This document shows, one piece after another, positions 54,595-64,000 of a stretch of DNA of 64,000 nucleotides. The stretch comes from Cronobacter universalis NCTC 9529 (GTDB lineage: Bacteria; Pseudomonadota; Gammaproteobacteria; Enterobacterales; Enterobacteriaceae). The translations under genes were made by a program, and so were the position numbers. The stretch spans positions 496,001 to 560,000 of the forward strand of contig NZ_CP012257.1 of NCBI RefSeq assembly GCF_001277175.1, given 5' to 3'. Position 1 is the first letter of the stretch, and every line of letters begins with the position of its first letter. Under the pieces are notes generated by a model that saw only the letters and a program-made list of their open reading frames with translations, had not been told where the DNA came from and made no database searches.

Positions 54595-55401
54595 ATGAAC
54601 TGGAATCACGTCATACTCTCCGCGCTGGTGGGCATCGTGCTTGCCGTAGTGGCGTCTGCGCTTTATAAGAAAGGCAAGGTCAACAAACTCGCGGCCGTCG
54701 CGATTTTTGTCGTCGGCATTGTGCTGTGGAATATCGCCGATATCGCGTGGCTGAGAAGCGCGAACACGTCGCCGGAGCAGGGCTTTGACGAGGCGTTTAA
54801 CAGTATGCCGCTCTATAAGCTTCTCAAAGAGAAAGATCCGGCGTTCTACGCGCGCATGCGTGGACAGGCGCTGGAAATGGCGAAGCAGGGCAAAACGCAG
54901 CAGGATATTATCGACACGATGCAGGCGAATATGGCTGAGCTTGAGATGCAGCGCATTCAGTTCGCGCCGGATGAAGACGTTATCGCGTATATGCGCGTTA
55001 ATATGGAACAGACCCGCGAAATGCAGCAGCACAGCGACGACGCCTGTTTCCGCTTCCTGATGCCGCAGGTCAAAGGCGGCGTGAACCCGGTTCAGATGCT
55101 GTCGAAAGACGTTATCGCGAAGCGTATGGATGTCGAAATGAAGCTGCTGTCAACAAGCTACGGCCAGAACGCGCATAAGGTGACGCCGCAGGAGCAGAAA
55201 ATGGCGGAAGAGACGCTGGCGCCGATTGGTCAGTCGCTGGCGGCGAAATATGGCGACACGATTGAGGTCTTTACCGATCCGCAAAAAGGCGTCGGTCAGG
55301 AAAAACAGGTCTGCAATATGGTGCAGGATCTCTGGCATAACGTGCTGGCGCTGCCGCCGGAAAAAGCCGGGCCGGTTATCCGTATCTCCATGCAGCAATA
55401 A
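54595..55401 (+). CDS. Unrecognised membrane-anchored protein with cytosolic or periplasmic helical domain
   Basis: I do not recognise this 268-residue protein. Two hydrophobic helices are at the N-terminus (VILSALVGIVLAVVASALYK and LAAVAIFVVGIVLWNIADIA), separated by a short basic turn (KKGKVNK). About 200 mostly helical, Met/Gln-rich residues follow (MAKQGKTQQDIIDTMQANMA, VNMEQTREMQQHSDDACFRF, TPQEQKMAEETLAPIGQSLA), with two cysteines (DDACFRF and QVCNMVQ). AAAGGG and AGG precede the ATG. It has host-like base composition, sits between miaE and yjgM and is followed by a good terminator. A role at the inner membrane is all that can be inferred. Confidence 0.75.
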   Translation: MNWNHVILSALVGIVLAVVASALYKKGKVNKLAAVAIFVVGIVLWNIADIAWLRSANTSPEQGFDEAFNSMPLYKLLKEKDPAFYARMRGQALEMAKQGKTQQDIIDTMQANMAELEMQRIQFAPDEDVIAYMRVNMEQTREMQQHSDDACFRFLMPQVKGGVNPVQMLSKDVIAKRMDVEMKLLSTSYGQNAHKVTPQEQKMAEETLAPIGQSLAAKYGDTIEVFTDPQKGVGQEKQVCNMVQDLWHNVLALPPEKAGPVIRISMQQ

Positions 55402-55402
55402 T

Positions 55403-55430
55403 AAAAAAGCCGGGTCAGCCCGGCTTTTTT
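55403..55430. terminator. Bidirectional terminator before yjgM
   Basis: AAAGCCGGG and CCCGGCTTT form a stem around TCAG, flanked by A- and T-runs of six on both sides, between convergent genes. Confidence 0.95.
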
Positions 55431-55449
55431 ATTTCGCGGTTTCACGCGC

Positions 55450-55953
55450 TCAGAGCGTTTTTAACATTCGCACTTCGCAATCCACATGCCCGGTGCAGCC
55501 GAGCGGTTCCGAAATATGCGTGAAGCCTAAGCGTTCATACAGCGCGATCGCCTCTTTTAAAAAGGCGGTGGTTTCGAGATAGCAGCGGCGATAGCCTTGC
55601 GAGCGGGCGAAATCCATCGCCTGTAACGCCAGCTTTTTCGCAAGCCCTCTGCCGCGCGCGACGGGCAGAAAATACATTTTTTGCAGTTCGCAGATGTCCG
55701 TTTCGCTACAGACCAGCGGCGCAATTCCGCCGCCGCCCACCACTTCGCCGTCTAATTCAATCACCCAGTACGCGTGGCCTGGCTTGCTGTATTGCGTATA
55801 AAGCACGTCGAGATTGGGATCTGCGACGGTGTAGCCTTTATCCGCGGTCAGCCCGCATTCTGCGGAAACCTGGCGGATCACCCGGGCGACCGCCGCGTTA
55901 TCCGCCGCCGTCATCCGGCGCATAATAATGTCTACCGGCGCCTCAACATTCAT
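55450..55953 (-). CDS. yjgM: GNAT-family N-acetyltransferase YjgM
   Basis: A predicted acetyl-CoA-dependent N-acetyltransferase. The ATG at 55953 gives 167 residues, equal to E. coli YjgM, beginning [14 protein letters not shown]; an ATG at 55971 would add six. Core: [60 protein letters not shown] (Q/RxxGxG/A acetyl-CoA loop) and [20 protein letters not shown]. The C-terminus [13 protein letters not shown] has two cysteines. E. coli yjgM overexpression has been linked to O-acetylserine/threonine resistance; the substrate is uncertain. Confidence 0.9.
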   Translation of the reverse strand: MNVEAPVDIIMRRMTAADNAAVARVIRQVSAECGLTADKGYTVADPNLDVLYTQYSKPGHAYWVIELDGEVVGGGGIAPLVCSETDICELQKMYFLPVARGRGLAKKLALQAMDFARSQGYRRCYLETTAFLKEAIALYERLGFTHISEPLGCTGHVDCEVRMLKTL

Positions 55954-56147
55954 CATTTGCTCTGATGTCATCTGTTCAACATAGTGTTGTGCTTAATACC
56001 ACTACAGGAAGAGTGACGCAAGCCCAGGAATATTGGCTGCTATTATTCTTTCCGGGCCTTTATTACACTAAAGTACGCACTGGATTAACCCTAAGATATT
56101 AACGGTTATAACGGCGCTTTTTTCTTTTTTACAGAATAAGGATTGTT

Positions 56148-57350
56148 ATGTCGGACGATAATAAATTCCTGGCAGGGAATAAGACACACGCATTCTCGTT
56201 TCAGGGCAGCGGCGGCGGTTATTTCCCCGTCTGGCTGGTCAACATACTGTTAACGGTGTTCACCGCCGGGCTGTTTTTACCCTGGGCGATGGTGCGCGCG
56301 CGCCGTTATTTTTATGAAAATACCGAACTGGCAGGCGCCCGTTTTTCTTACGACGCTAAAGGCGGCGCGATTTTTGTCGGCTGGATCTGCCTCGCGCTTC
56401 TCTACGTGGTATTTGTCGTTAACGTCGTTAATGATAATACCTTTTTGACCCTCTGCATGGTGCTGCTGTTTATCGCTTTTGCGCCGTTCCTTATTATGCA
56501 GGGCCTGCGCTATCAGCTGCTGATGACGAAGCTTAACGGCCTGCGTTTTAGCTTTAAAGCCAGCCCGCTGCGCGCCTGGTGGGTGATGCTCGGCTGCCCG
56601 CTGCTGATTGCGATTCTGGTGGCGGTCGTGATGGGGCTGGTCTTTACGATTGCAGGCTCCAGCCAGAGTATGACCGGTATTGTTGTCGGTATCGTGCTGT
56701 CGGTTCTGGTAGGCCTCGGTGGAACTGCGCTGATGCAGGGCATTTACGCCGCGCAGTGGTACGGCCTGCTGGTCAATAACCTGCAGTACGGTAAACACCG
56801 TTTCGCCATCAACCTGAACGTAAAAACCTGCACCTTTATTTATCTCAAGGCGATGCTGCTGTTTGTGCCATTTATCACGGTAGCATTGATTATGCTGGCG
56901 CCATTGATGACTCAGATAATGCATTACAGTGTATATGGTATGAATAGCCAGGAAGAAATGCTTAGTTTTTTGATATCGCTGATCATGAGCGTTTTACTGC
57001 CGTATTTCATTTATATGATCGGCATCCTGGTCTGCTTTAGCTTCGCGTTCGTTAAAGTGCGTAACTACGCTTATCAGCAGATGTCGCTGGAAGGCGGGAT
57101 TACGTTCCGCTCCACGGCGAGCGTCGGTTCTTTTGTCTGGATCATTCTGAGCAATTTCATGGTCTGCGGTATCACCTTTGGTCTGGCGTGGCCGTGGGCG
57201 AAAGTGCGCCTGACGCGCTACCTGCTGGAAAACACCCATGTTGACGGCGAACTGGATAACCTGGCGCTGGTCGATCACGACGAACAGCCGCGTAACGATC
57301 CGGCAAGCGTGCTGGGCCGTGGTTTCTCCATTCTGCCTTTCGCACTCTGA
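56148..57350 (+). CDS. yjgN: DUF898 inner-membrane protein YjgN
   Basis: A 400-residue polytopic membrane protein with eight or more hydrophobic helices. It carries two copies of the DUF898 pattern: FSFQGSGGGYFPVWLVNILL with PWAMVRARRYFYENTELAGA, and ITFRSTASVGSFVWIILSNF with PWAKVRLTRYLLENTHVDGE. These repeat LPWAxVRxxRY-type motifs suggest an internal duplication. Function unknown; the family is sometimes described as a transporter. AAGGA precedes the ATG. It has a strong terminator and is convergent with valS. Confidence 0.9.
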   Translation: MSDDNKFLAGNKTHAFSFQGSGGGYFPVWLVNILLTVFTAGLFLPWAMVRARRYFYENTELAGARFSYDAKGGAIFVGWICLALLYVVFVVNVVNDNTFLTLCMVLLFIAFAPFLIMQGLRYQLLMTKLNGLRFSFKASPLRAWWVMLGCPLLIAILVAVVMGLVFTIAGSSQSMTGIVVGIVLSVLVGLGGTALMQGIYAAQWYGLLVNNLQYGKHRFAINLNVKTCTFIYLKAMLLFVPFITVALIMLAPLMTQIMHYSVYGMNSQEEMLSFLISLIMSVLLPYFIYMIGILVCFSFAFVKVRNYAYQQMSLEGGITFRSTASVGSFVWIILSNFMVCGITFGLAWPWAKVRLTRYLLENTHVDGELDNLALVDHDEQPRNDPASVLGRGFSILPFAL

Positions 57351-57384
57351 AAATAAGCTCAGGGCTACGGCCCGCTAAAAGCAT

Positions 57385-57413
57385 AACGGCGCTCAGATGA
57401 GCGCCGTTTTTTT
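57385..57413 (+). terminator. yjgN terminator
   Basis: AACGGCGCTCA and TGAGCGCCGTT form a stem with a GA loop, followed by TTTTTTT. Confidence 0.93.
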
Positions 57414-57427
57414 ACGAAATACAGACA

Positions 57428-57452
57428 TAAAAAAAGCCGGGTCGCCCCGGCT
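57428..57452 (-). terminator. valS terminator
   Basis: AAGCCGGG and CCCCGGCTT form a stem followed on the minus strand by TTTTTTT, about 15 bp past the valS stop. Confidence 0.92.
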
Positions 57453-57467
57453 TGTTACTCAACTGAC

Positions 57468-60323
57468 TTACAGCGCGCTAATGACGCCCTGTTGTTCTAT
57501 CAGTTTGGCTTTCGCCTCGTGATAGCCCGCCAGTTTTTCGCGCTCTTTCGCGATAACGGCTTCCGGCGCGCGCGCCACAAAACCTTCGTTGCCGAGTTTG
57601 CTTTCGATGCGGCCGATTTCGCCTTCGATTTTGGCGACTTCTTTCGCCAGACGCGCCAGCTCGGCGTCTTTATCAATCAGCCCCGCCATCGGGATCAGCA
57701 GCTCGGCGCCGTCGATGATTTTGGTCACGGAAACCGGGCCTTTGTCATCGGCAGGCAGCACGGTAATGCTTTCAAGGCGCGCCAGCGTCTGCAGGAAGCC
57801 GCGGTTGTCGTTAACACGACGCTGCGCGTCCTGGCTGCAACCGCGCAGCAGCAGCGCCAGCGGTTTGCCCGGCGCGATGTTCATCTCGGCGCGAATATTA
57901 CGCACGGCGATGATCGCCTGCTTCAGCCACTCGGTATCCGCCAGCGCCGCGTCGTCCACGCGGGAGGCGTCAAACGCCGGGAAAGGCTGGAGCATAATGG
58001 TGTCGGCGTCGATACCGGCAATCACTTTCACGCGCTGCCAGATGGTTTCCGTGATAAACGGAATGATCGGATGCGCGAGACGCAGCAGACCTTCCAGCAC
58101 GGTCACCAGCGTGTTGCGGGTGCCGCGCAGTTCAGCTTCCGAGCCGCCGTTCATGACCGGCTTGGTCAGCTCCAGATACCAGTCGCAGAACTGGTTCCAG
58201 GTGAATTCATACAGAATGCCCGCCGCGATATCGAAGCGGAAGTTATCCAGCGCTTCACGGTACGCTTTCACGGTCTGGTTGAATTCCGCCAGGATCCAGC
58301 GATCGGCCAGCGACAGCACTTTCTCGCCGCCGTTGAAGCCGCAATCCTGCTCTTCGGTGTTCATCAGCACGAAACGGCTGGCGTTCCACAGCTTGTTGCA
58401 GAAGTTGCGGTAGCCTTCGAGACGCTTCATGTCCCAGTTGATATCGCGACCGGTGGAGGCCAGCGCCGCCAGCGTAAAGCGCAGGGCGTCGGTGCCGTGC
58501 GGCTCGATGCCTTCCGGGAACTGCTTCTCGGTGCGCTTGCGGATTTTCTCCGCCAGCTGCGGCTGCATCATGTTGCCGGTACGTTTCTCCAGCAATTCTT
58601 CCAGCGTGATGCCGTCGACCATATCCAGCGGGTCAATCACGTTGCCCTTGGATTTGGACATCTTCTGGCCTTCATCGTCGCGGATAAGACCGGTCATATA
58701 GACGGTTTTAAACGGCACCTGCGGCTTGCCGTTTTCATCTTTGATGAAGTGCATGGTCATCATGATCATGCGGGCAATCCAGAAGAAGATAATATCGAAG
58801 CCGGAGACCATCACGCTGGTCGGGTGGAACTGACGCAGCGCGTCGGTGTTTTCCGGCCAGCCGAGGGTGGAGAACGTCCAGAGCGCGGAGGAGAACCAGG
58901 TATCCAGCACGTCGTCGTCCTGGCGCAGCGCGATGTCCGCGGACAGGTTATTTTCCTGACGCACTTCCTCTTCGCTGCGGCCTACATAGACGTTGCCTTC
59001 GGCATCGTACCAGGCCGGGATACGGTGGCCCCACCAGAGCTGACGGGAGATACACCAGTCCTGAATATCGCGCATCCAGGAGAAGTACATGTTTTCGTAC
59101 TGCTTCGGCACAAACTGAATATCGCCGTTTTCTACCGCTTCCACCGCCGGTTTCGCCAGCACGTCGGCACGCACGTACCACTGGTCGGTCAGCATCGGTT
59201 CGATAACCACGCCGCCGCGGTCGCCGTAAGGCACGGTCAGATCGTGCGGTTTGATCTCTTCGAGCAGGCCGAGTTCATCCACGGCCGCCACGATCGCTTT
59301 ACGCGCGGCGAAGCGCTCCATTTTCTGGAACTGCGCCGGGATCTCGTTTGAGTAAACGTCAGATTCGTTGCCTTTGGTATCGTACACTTCCGCGCTTTCA
59401 CGGATATCGCCGTCAAAGGTCAGAATATTGATCATCGGCAGGGCGTGACGACGACCGACTTCATAGTCGTTGAAGTCGTGCGCCGGGGTGATTTTCACGC
59501 AGCCAGTGCCTTTTTCCATATCGGCGTGTTCGTCGCCGACGATCGGGATGCGGCGGTTAACCAGCGGCAGCACGACATACTTGCCGATCAGATCTTTATA
59601 ACGAGGATCTTCCGGGTTTACGGCAACGCCGGTATCGCCCAGCAGGGTTTCCGGGCGGGTGGTGGCGACCACCAGGTAATCTTTGCCGTCGGCGGTTTTC
59701 GCGCCGTCCGCCAGCGGATAGCGGATATGCCACATCGAGCCTTTCGACTCGCGGTTTTCCACTTCCAGGTCAGAGATAGCGGTACGCAGTTTCGGGTCCC
59801 AGTTTACGAGACGCTTGCCGCGATAGATCAGATCTTCTTTATAAAGACGGACGAACACCTCTTTCACCGCGTTGGAGAGGCCTTCATCCATGGTGAAGCG
59901 CTCGCGCTCCCAGTCCACCGAGTTACCCAGACGACGCATCTGGCGCGTAATGGTGCCGCCGGATTCCGCTTTCCACTCCCAGATTTTCTCGATGAAGGCG
60001 TCGCGGCCGTAGTCGTGACGGGTTTTACCTTCTTCAGCGGCGATTTTACGCTCGACGACCATCTGGGTCGCGATACCGGCGTGGTCGGTGCCGACCTGCC
60101 ACAGGGTGTTTTTACCCTGCATACGCTGGTAGCGGATCATGGTGTCCATGATGGTTTGCTGGAAGGCGTGACCCATATGCAAACTGCCGGTGACGTTCGG
60201 CGGCGGGATCATGATGCAGAAGCTTTCCTGGCTCTCGTCGCCGTTGGGTTTGAAATAGCCCTGCTGCTCCCAGTGCTCGTAAAGCGGCTGTTCGATATCT
60301 TGGGGGTTATATGTCTTTTCCAT
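57468..60323 (-). CDS. valS: Valyl-tRNA synthetase ValS
   Basis: A class I aminoacyl-tRNA synthetase of 951 residues, as in E. coli. The HIGH-type motif is [14 protein letters not shown] near residue 40 and KMSKSKGNV is the second signature near residue 555. The CP1 editing domain ([39 protein letters not shown]) removes mischarged threonine. The C-terminus is a coiled-coil tRNA arm ([20 protein letters not shown]). It starts 2 bp after the holC stop, so holC-valS are co-transcribed. Confidence 0.98.
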   Translation of the reverse strand: MEKTYNPQDIEQPLYEHWEQQGYFKPNGDESQESFCIMIPPPNVTGSLHMGHAFQQTIMDTMIRYQRMQGKNTLWQVGTDHAGIATQMVVERKIAAEEGKTRHDYGRDAFIEKIWEWKAESGGTITRQMRRLGNSVDWERERFTMDEGLSNAVKEVFVRLYKEDLIYRGKRLVNWDPKLRTAISDLEVENRESKGSMWHIRYPLADGAKTADGKDYLVVATTRPETLLGDTGVAVNPEDPRYKDLIGKYVVLPLVNRRIPIVGDEHADMEKGTGCVKITPAHDFNDYEVGRRHALPMINILTFDGDIRESAEVYDTKGNESDVYSNEIPAQFQKMERFAARKAIVAAVDELGLLEEIKPHDLTVPYGDRGGVVIEPMLTDQWYVRADVLAKPAVEAVENGDIQFVPKQYENMYFSWMRDIQDWCISRQLWWGHRIPAWYDAEGNVYVGRSEEEVRQENNLSADIALRQDDDVLDTWFSSALWTFSTLGWPENTDALRQFHPTSVMVSGFDIIFFWIARMIMMTMHFIKDENGKPQVPFKTVYMTGLIRDDEGQKMSKSKGNVIDPLDMVDGITLEELLEKRTGNMMQPQLAEKIRKRTEKQFPEGIEPHGTDALRFTLAALASTGRDINWDMKRLEGYRNFCNKLWNASRFVLMNTEEQDCGFNGGEKVLSLADRWILAEFNQTVKAYREALDNFRFDIAAGILYEFTWNQFCDWYLELTKPVMNGGSEAELRGTRNTLVTVLEGLLRLAHPIIPFITETIWQRVKVIAGIDADTIMLQPFPAFDASRVDDAALADTEWLKQAIIAVRNIRAEMNIAPGKPLALLLRGCSQDAQRRVNDNRGFLQTLARLESITVLPADDKGPVSVTKIIDGAELLIPMAGLIDKDAELARLAKEVAKIEGEIGRIESKLGNEGFVARAPEAVIAKEREKLAGYHEAKAKLIEQQGVISAL

Positions 60324-60325
60324 TT

Positions 60326-60787
60326 CTACTGTGTCGTTCCGGGCGCCGTGAAGGTGGCCGTGGTCAAGTGGAAACCGGCGGCGCGATAGGCTTTGTAGCG
60401 TTCGCGCGCCAGTTGTTTCTGGGATTCGTCGTAAGGTACGAAGTCTACCACTTCATAGAAAGCAGTGGCAAAAGCTGCGAATTCCGGCAGCAGGCTTATC
60501 AGGAGCTCCCGCGGGCTGCTGCCGCGTTTTTGCGGCCAGGCTATTTCCACCGGCGCGCCGCCGCGCGGCCCTTCGCCCGCGAGATTGTGCGGCACGAAGC
60601 TGTCCGGGTCGCGCTTCCAGAGCGCTTCGTCGATGCGGGTGGCCTGGGCTTCGTCGACGCAGGCAATCAGGATGCGTTTCCCTGCGCGCCAGCGCGCTGC
60701 GGCAACGTCGCACACCAGTTGTTCGACGGCGTTCAGGCCGTCCACCGCGTCGTCGTTGTCCAGCAGGTAAAACGTTGCGTTCTTCAT
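60326..60787 (-). CDS. holC: DNA polymerase III chi subunit HolC
   Basis: The clamp-loader subunit that binds single-strand-binding protein (SSB) and pairs with HolD (psi). It has 153 residues from the ATG at 60787 ([20 protein letters not shown]); a longer frame runs back into the palindromic repeats and is not conserved. Conserved: [54 protein letters not shown] and [20 protein letters not shown]. The C-terminal tail is slightly longer than in E. coli (147 residues). Confidence 0.95.
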   Translation of the reverse strand: MKNATFYLLDNDDAVDGLNAVEQLVCDVAAARWRAGKRILIACVDEAQATRIDEALWKRDPDSFVPHNLAGEGPRGGAPVEIAWPQKRGSSPRELLISLLPEFAAFATAFYEVVDFVPYDESQKQLARERYKAYRAAGFHLTTATFTAPGTTQ

Positions 60788-60887
60788 AAGCGATACCCGT
60801 GGTGTTTCACGTTGCCTCGTTGTTGGCTGCCTGTCTTCACCCTGATTCGGGGGCGAGCGAGTATTTTTAGCGGAATGGTGGTTTGTT

Positions 60888-60979
60888 GTAGGGTGGGTAA
60901 GCAAAGCGCACCCACCGTTTACCTTATCGCCAGCGTATATGACGGTTTTTGTAGGGTGGGTAAGCGAAGCGCACCCACC
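60888..60979. repeat. Two REP-like palindromic repeats, same orientation
   Basis: Units GTAGGGTGGGTAAGCAAAGC... (60888-60916) and GTAGGGTGGGTAAGCGAAGC... (60951-60979), both ending GCGCACCCACC, are 63 bp apart. They belong to the 29-bp palindromic family of the 30.8 and 52 kb loci. They lie between pepA and holC, 13 bp past the pepA stop, where they may protect the pepA mRNA 3' end. Confidence 0.88.
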
Positions 60980-60992
60980 GTCTGTCAGCGCC

Positions 60993-62507
<1,515 letters not shown>

Positions 62508-62773
62508 CTACGCTCCTGAATCTTAAAGACAACGGCGGCGGCTACAGATAGAATTAACCACTTCGTAACTCGTGCTCCGCTGTTGCGATGACTTCGTGTT
62601 AATCTTAACGAATGTTGTTTTGGTTTCGGCTCGTCGGCAACGCTTGAAGCGCGAAGCCGTTAAGATAAGTAATCTTAGCGATCTTTTCGACGACTCAAGA
62701 GAATAAATGACGTTTAAGCCATGAAACAAGCGATTTTCCTGCAAAAAGACTCGTATTCACAGGCGTATTTAAT

Positions 62774-63886
62774 GTGATAATCATAAGATATCTGGTTCGG
62801 GAGACGCTCAAAAGCCAACTGGCGATTTTGTTCATCCTGCTGCTGATCTTCTTCTGCCAGAAGCTGGTGAGAATTCTTGGCGCGGCGGTGGACGGCGATA
62901 TTCCGACAAACCTCGTGCTCTCGCTCCTTGGCCTGGGCGTGCCTGAAATGGCGCAGCTCATCCTGCCGTTAAGCCTGTTCCTCGCGCTATTGATGACGCT
63001 TGGCAGGCTCTATACCGAAAGTGAAATCACCGTCATGCACGCCTGCGGGCTGAGTAAAGCGGTGCTGGTGAAAGCCGCGATGGTGCTCGCGCTGCTGACT
63101 GGCATTATCGCTGCGGTGAATGTGATGTGGGTCGGCCCGTGGTCGTCGCGTCATCAGGACGAAGTGCTCGCGGAGGCGAAAGCCAACCCCGGCATGGCGG
63201 CGCTCGCGCAGGGCCAGTTCCAGCAGGCGACCAACGGTAACGCGGTGCTGTTTATCGAAAGCGTGAACGGCAGCAAATTCAATGATGTCTTCCTGGCGCA
63301 GCTGCGCCCGAAAGGCAACGCGCGTCCTTCCGTGGTGGTCGCCGATTCCGGGGAACTCTCGCAGCGTAAGGATGGCTCGCAGGTGGTGACGCTCAATCAG
63401 GGCACCCGCTTTGAGGGCACCGCGATGCTGCGCGATTTCCGCATCACCGACTTTAAAGATTACCAGGCGATTATCGGCCATCAGGCCGTGGCGCTGGACC
63501 CGGACGACGCCGAGCAGATGGATATGCAAACGCTCTGGCAGGCGGATTCCAAATCGGCGCGCGCCGAGCTCCACTGGCGCCTGACGCTGGTGTTCGCGGT
63601 GATTGTGATGGCGCTGATGGTCGTGCCGCTCTCGGTGGTGAACCCGCGCCAGGGCCGCGTGCTCTCAATGCTGCCCGCGATGCTGCTGTACCTTATCTTC
63701 TTCCTGCTCCAGACCTCGCTGCGTTCCAACGGCGCGAAAGGCAAGCTTGATCCGCTGATCTGGATGTGGAGCGTTAACCTGCTTTATCTGGCGCTCGCCG
63801 TGGCGCTGAACCTGTGGGACACGGTGCCGGTGCGCCGCATTCGCGCCCGCTTTGCTCGTCGGGGAGTGATCGATGCTGGGATTTAG
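62774..63886 (+). CDS. lptF: LPS export permease LptF
   Basis: One of the two membrane subunits of the LptB2FGC ABC transporter that extracts lipopolysaccharide from the inner membrane and pushes it across the periplasm. It has 370 residues from a GTG start (62774), as in E. coli, beginning MIIIRYLVRETLKSQLAILF. There are six membrane helices (three N-terminal, three C-terminal) around a periplasmic beta-jellyroll (RPSVVVADSGELSQRKDGSQ). GLGVPEMAQLILPLSLFLAL and LSVVNPRQGRVLSMLPAMLL are conserved. It overlaps lptG by 14 bp. Confidence 0.96.
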   Translation: MIIIRYLVRETLKSQLAILFILLLIFFCQKLVRILGAAVDGDIPTNLVLSLLGLGVPEMAQLILPLSLFLALLMTLGRLYTESEITVMHACGLSKAVLVKAAMVLALLTGIIAAVNVMWVGPWSSRHQDEVLAEAKANPGMAALAQGQFQQATNGNAVLFIESVNGSKFNDVFLAQLRPKGNARPSVVVADSGELSQRKDGSQVVTLNQGTRFEGTAMLRDFRITDFKDYQAIIGHQAVALDPDDAEQMDMQTLWQADSKSARAELHWRLTLVFAVIVMALMVVPLSVVNPRQGRVLSMLPAMLLYLIFFLLQTSLRSNGAKGKLDPLIWMWSVNLLYLALAVALNLWDTVPVRRIRARFARRGVIDAGI

Positions 63887-64000
63887 CGTTCTCGACCGGT
63901 ACATCGGCAGAACAATTTTCAACACCATAATGATGACGCTGTTCATGCTGGTATCGCTGTCGGGCATTATCAAATTCGTCGATCAGTTGAAAAAGACCGG
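63873..64000 (+). CDS. lptG: LPS export permease LptG (5' end only, cut by window edge)
   Basis: The partner of LptF in the LPS transporter. Only the first 42 codons are inside the window: MLGFSVLDRYIGRTIFNTIM, then MTLFMLVSLSGIIKFVDQLK and KTG, matching E. coli LptG (MQPFGVLDRYIGKTIF...). The first membrane helix is included. The start lies inside the lptF 3' end (14-bp overlap), with GGGGAG about 7 bp upstream, indicating translational coupling. Confidence 0.95.
   Translation, partial: MLGFSVLDRYIGRTIFNTIMMTLFMLVSLSGIIKFVDQLKKT

Noticed and set aside
60788..60904. N-terminal extension of HolC
   Set aside because: The added residues are translated from intergenic and palindromic repeat sequence and have no match in known HolC.

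Overview
The window is a piece of an enterobacterial chromosome. Protein after protein matches the E. coli/Salmonella orthologue, often at the same length and in local E. coli gene order: yhaLKJ, yhaH-yqjGF-yqjKEDC-mzrA-yqjA, exuR/exuT-uxaCA-ygjV-sstT-alx-ygjR-ygjP-rlmG-fadH-patA, aer, and pyrLBI-ridA through argI-rraB to valS-holC-pepA-lptFG. High-GC codon use, a chromosomal sucrose regulon, a gat locus, an arginine deiminase operon and miaE (absent from E. coli K-12) suggest a Cronobacter-like genus. That assignment rests on remembered gene content and was not tested by alignment.

Layout. 1-2.4 kb: gatY and the edge-truncated gatZ, behind a promoter with a CRP site and phased repeats. 2.4-2.8 kb: rnpB and its terminator. 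2.84-5.27 kb: a clearly AT-rich islet. It opens with a partial second copy of the rnpB 3' end and carries two tail-to-tail overlapping genes, a beta-family protein and an sce7726-family predicted nuclease. 5.3-7.2 kb: yhaL, yhaK and divergent yhaJ. 7.2-13.8 kb: a complete sucrose regulon (scrK, scrYABR) with three identical-core ScrR operators. 13.8-18.6 kb: small membrane and envelope genes. 18.9-24.6 kb: the hexuronate regulon. 24.6-34.5 kb: ygjV, sstT, riboswitch-controlled alx, ygjR, ygjP, rlmG, fadH and patA with a sigma-54-type promoter. 34.9-39.5 kb: a DgcZ-like diguanylate cyclase and two chemoreceptors (aer and an MCP), each receptor with a sigma-28 promoter. 39.5-43.3 kb: yqjI/yqjH and ygiQ. 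A bidirectional terminator at 43.35 kb marks a change of synteny relative to E. coli. 43.4-45.5 kb: ridA and pyrLBI. 45.5-50.8 kb: an arginine deiminase operon (arcA-arcC-arcB-arcD-argR paralogue). 51.4-57.4 kb: tabA, a palindromic repeat array, argI with twin ARG boxes, rraB, miaE, an unrecognised membrane-anchored protein, yjgM and yjgN. 57.5-64 kb: valS, holC, pepA and divergent lptF-lptG (cut by the edge).

How the genes work together. The scr genes move sucrose through the outer membrane (ScrY), phosphorylate it on entry (ScrA with cellular IIA-Glc), split it (ScrB) and phosphorylate the released fructose (ScrK). ExuT imports hexuronates, and UxaC and UxaA catalyse isomerisation and dehydration; UxaB would have to be elsewhere. 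ArcA, ArcB and ArcC degrade arginine to ornithine, ammonia, CO2 and ATP beside the opposing biosynthetic enzymes ArgI and PyrBI, all of which use carbamoyl phosphate. The least understood part is the 2.84-5.27 kb islet: its two-gene content, base composition and position look like a small transferred accessory module, possibly defence-related. That function is inference.
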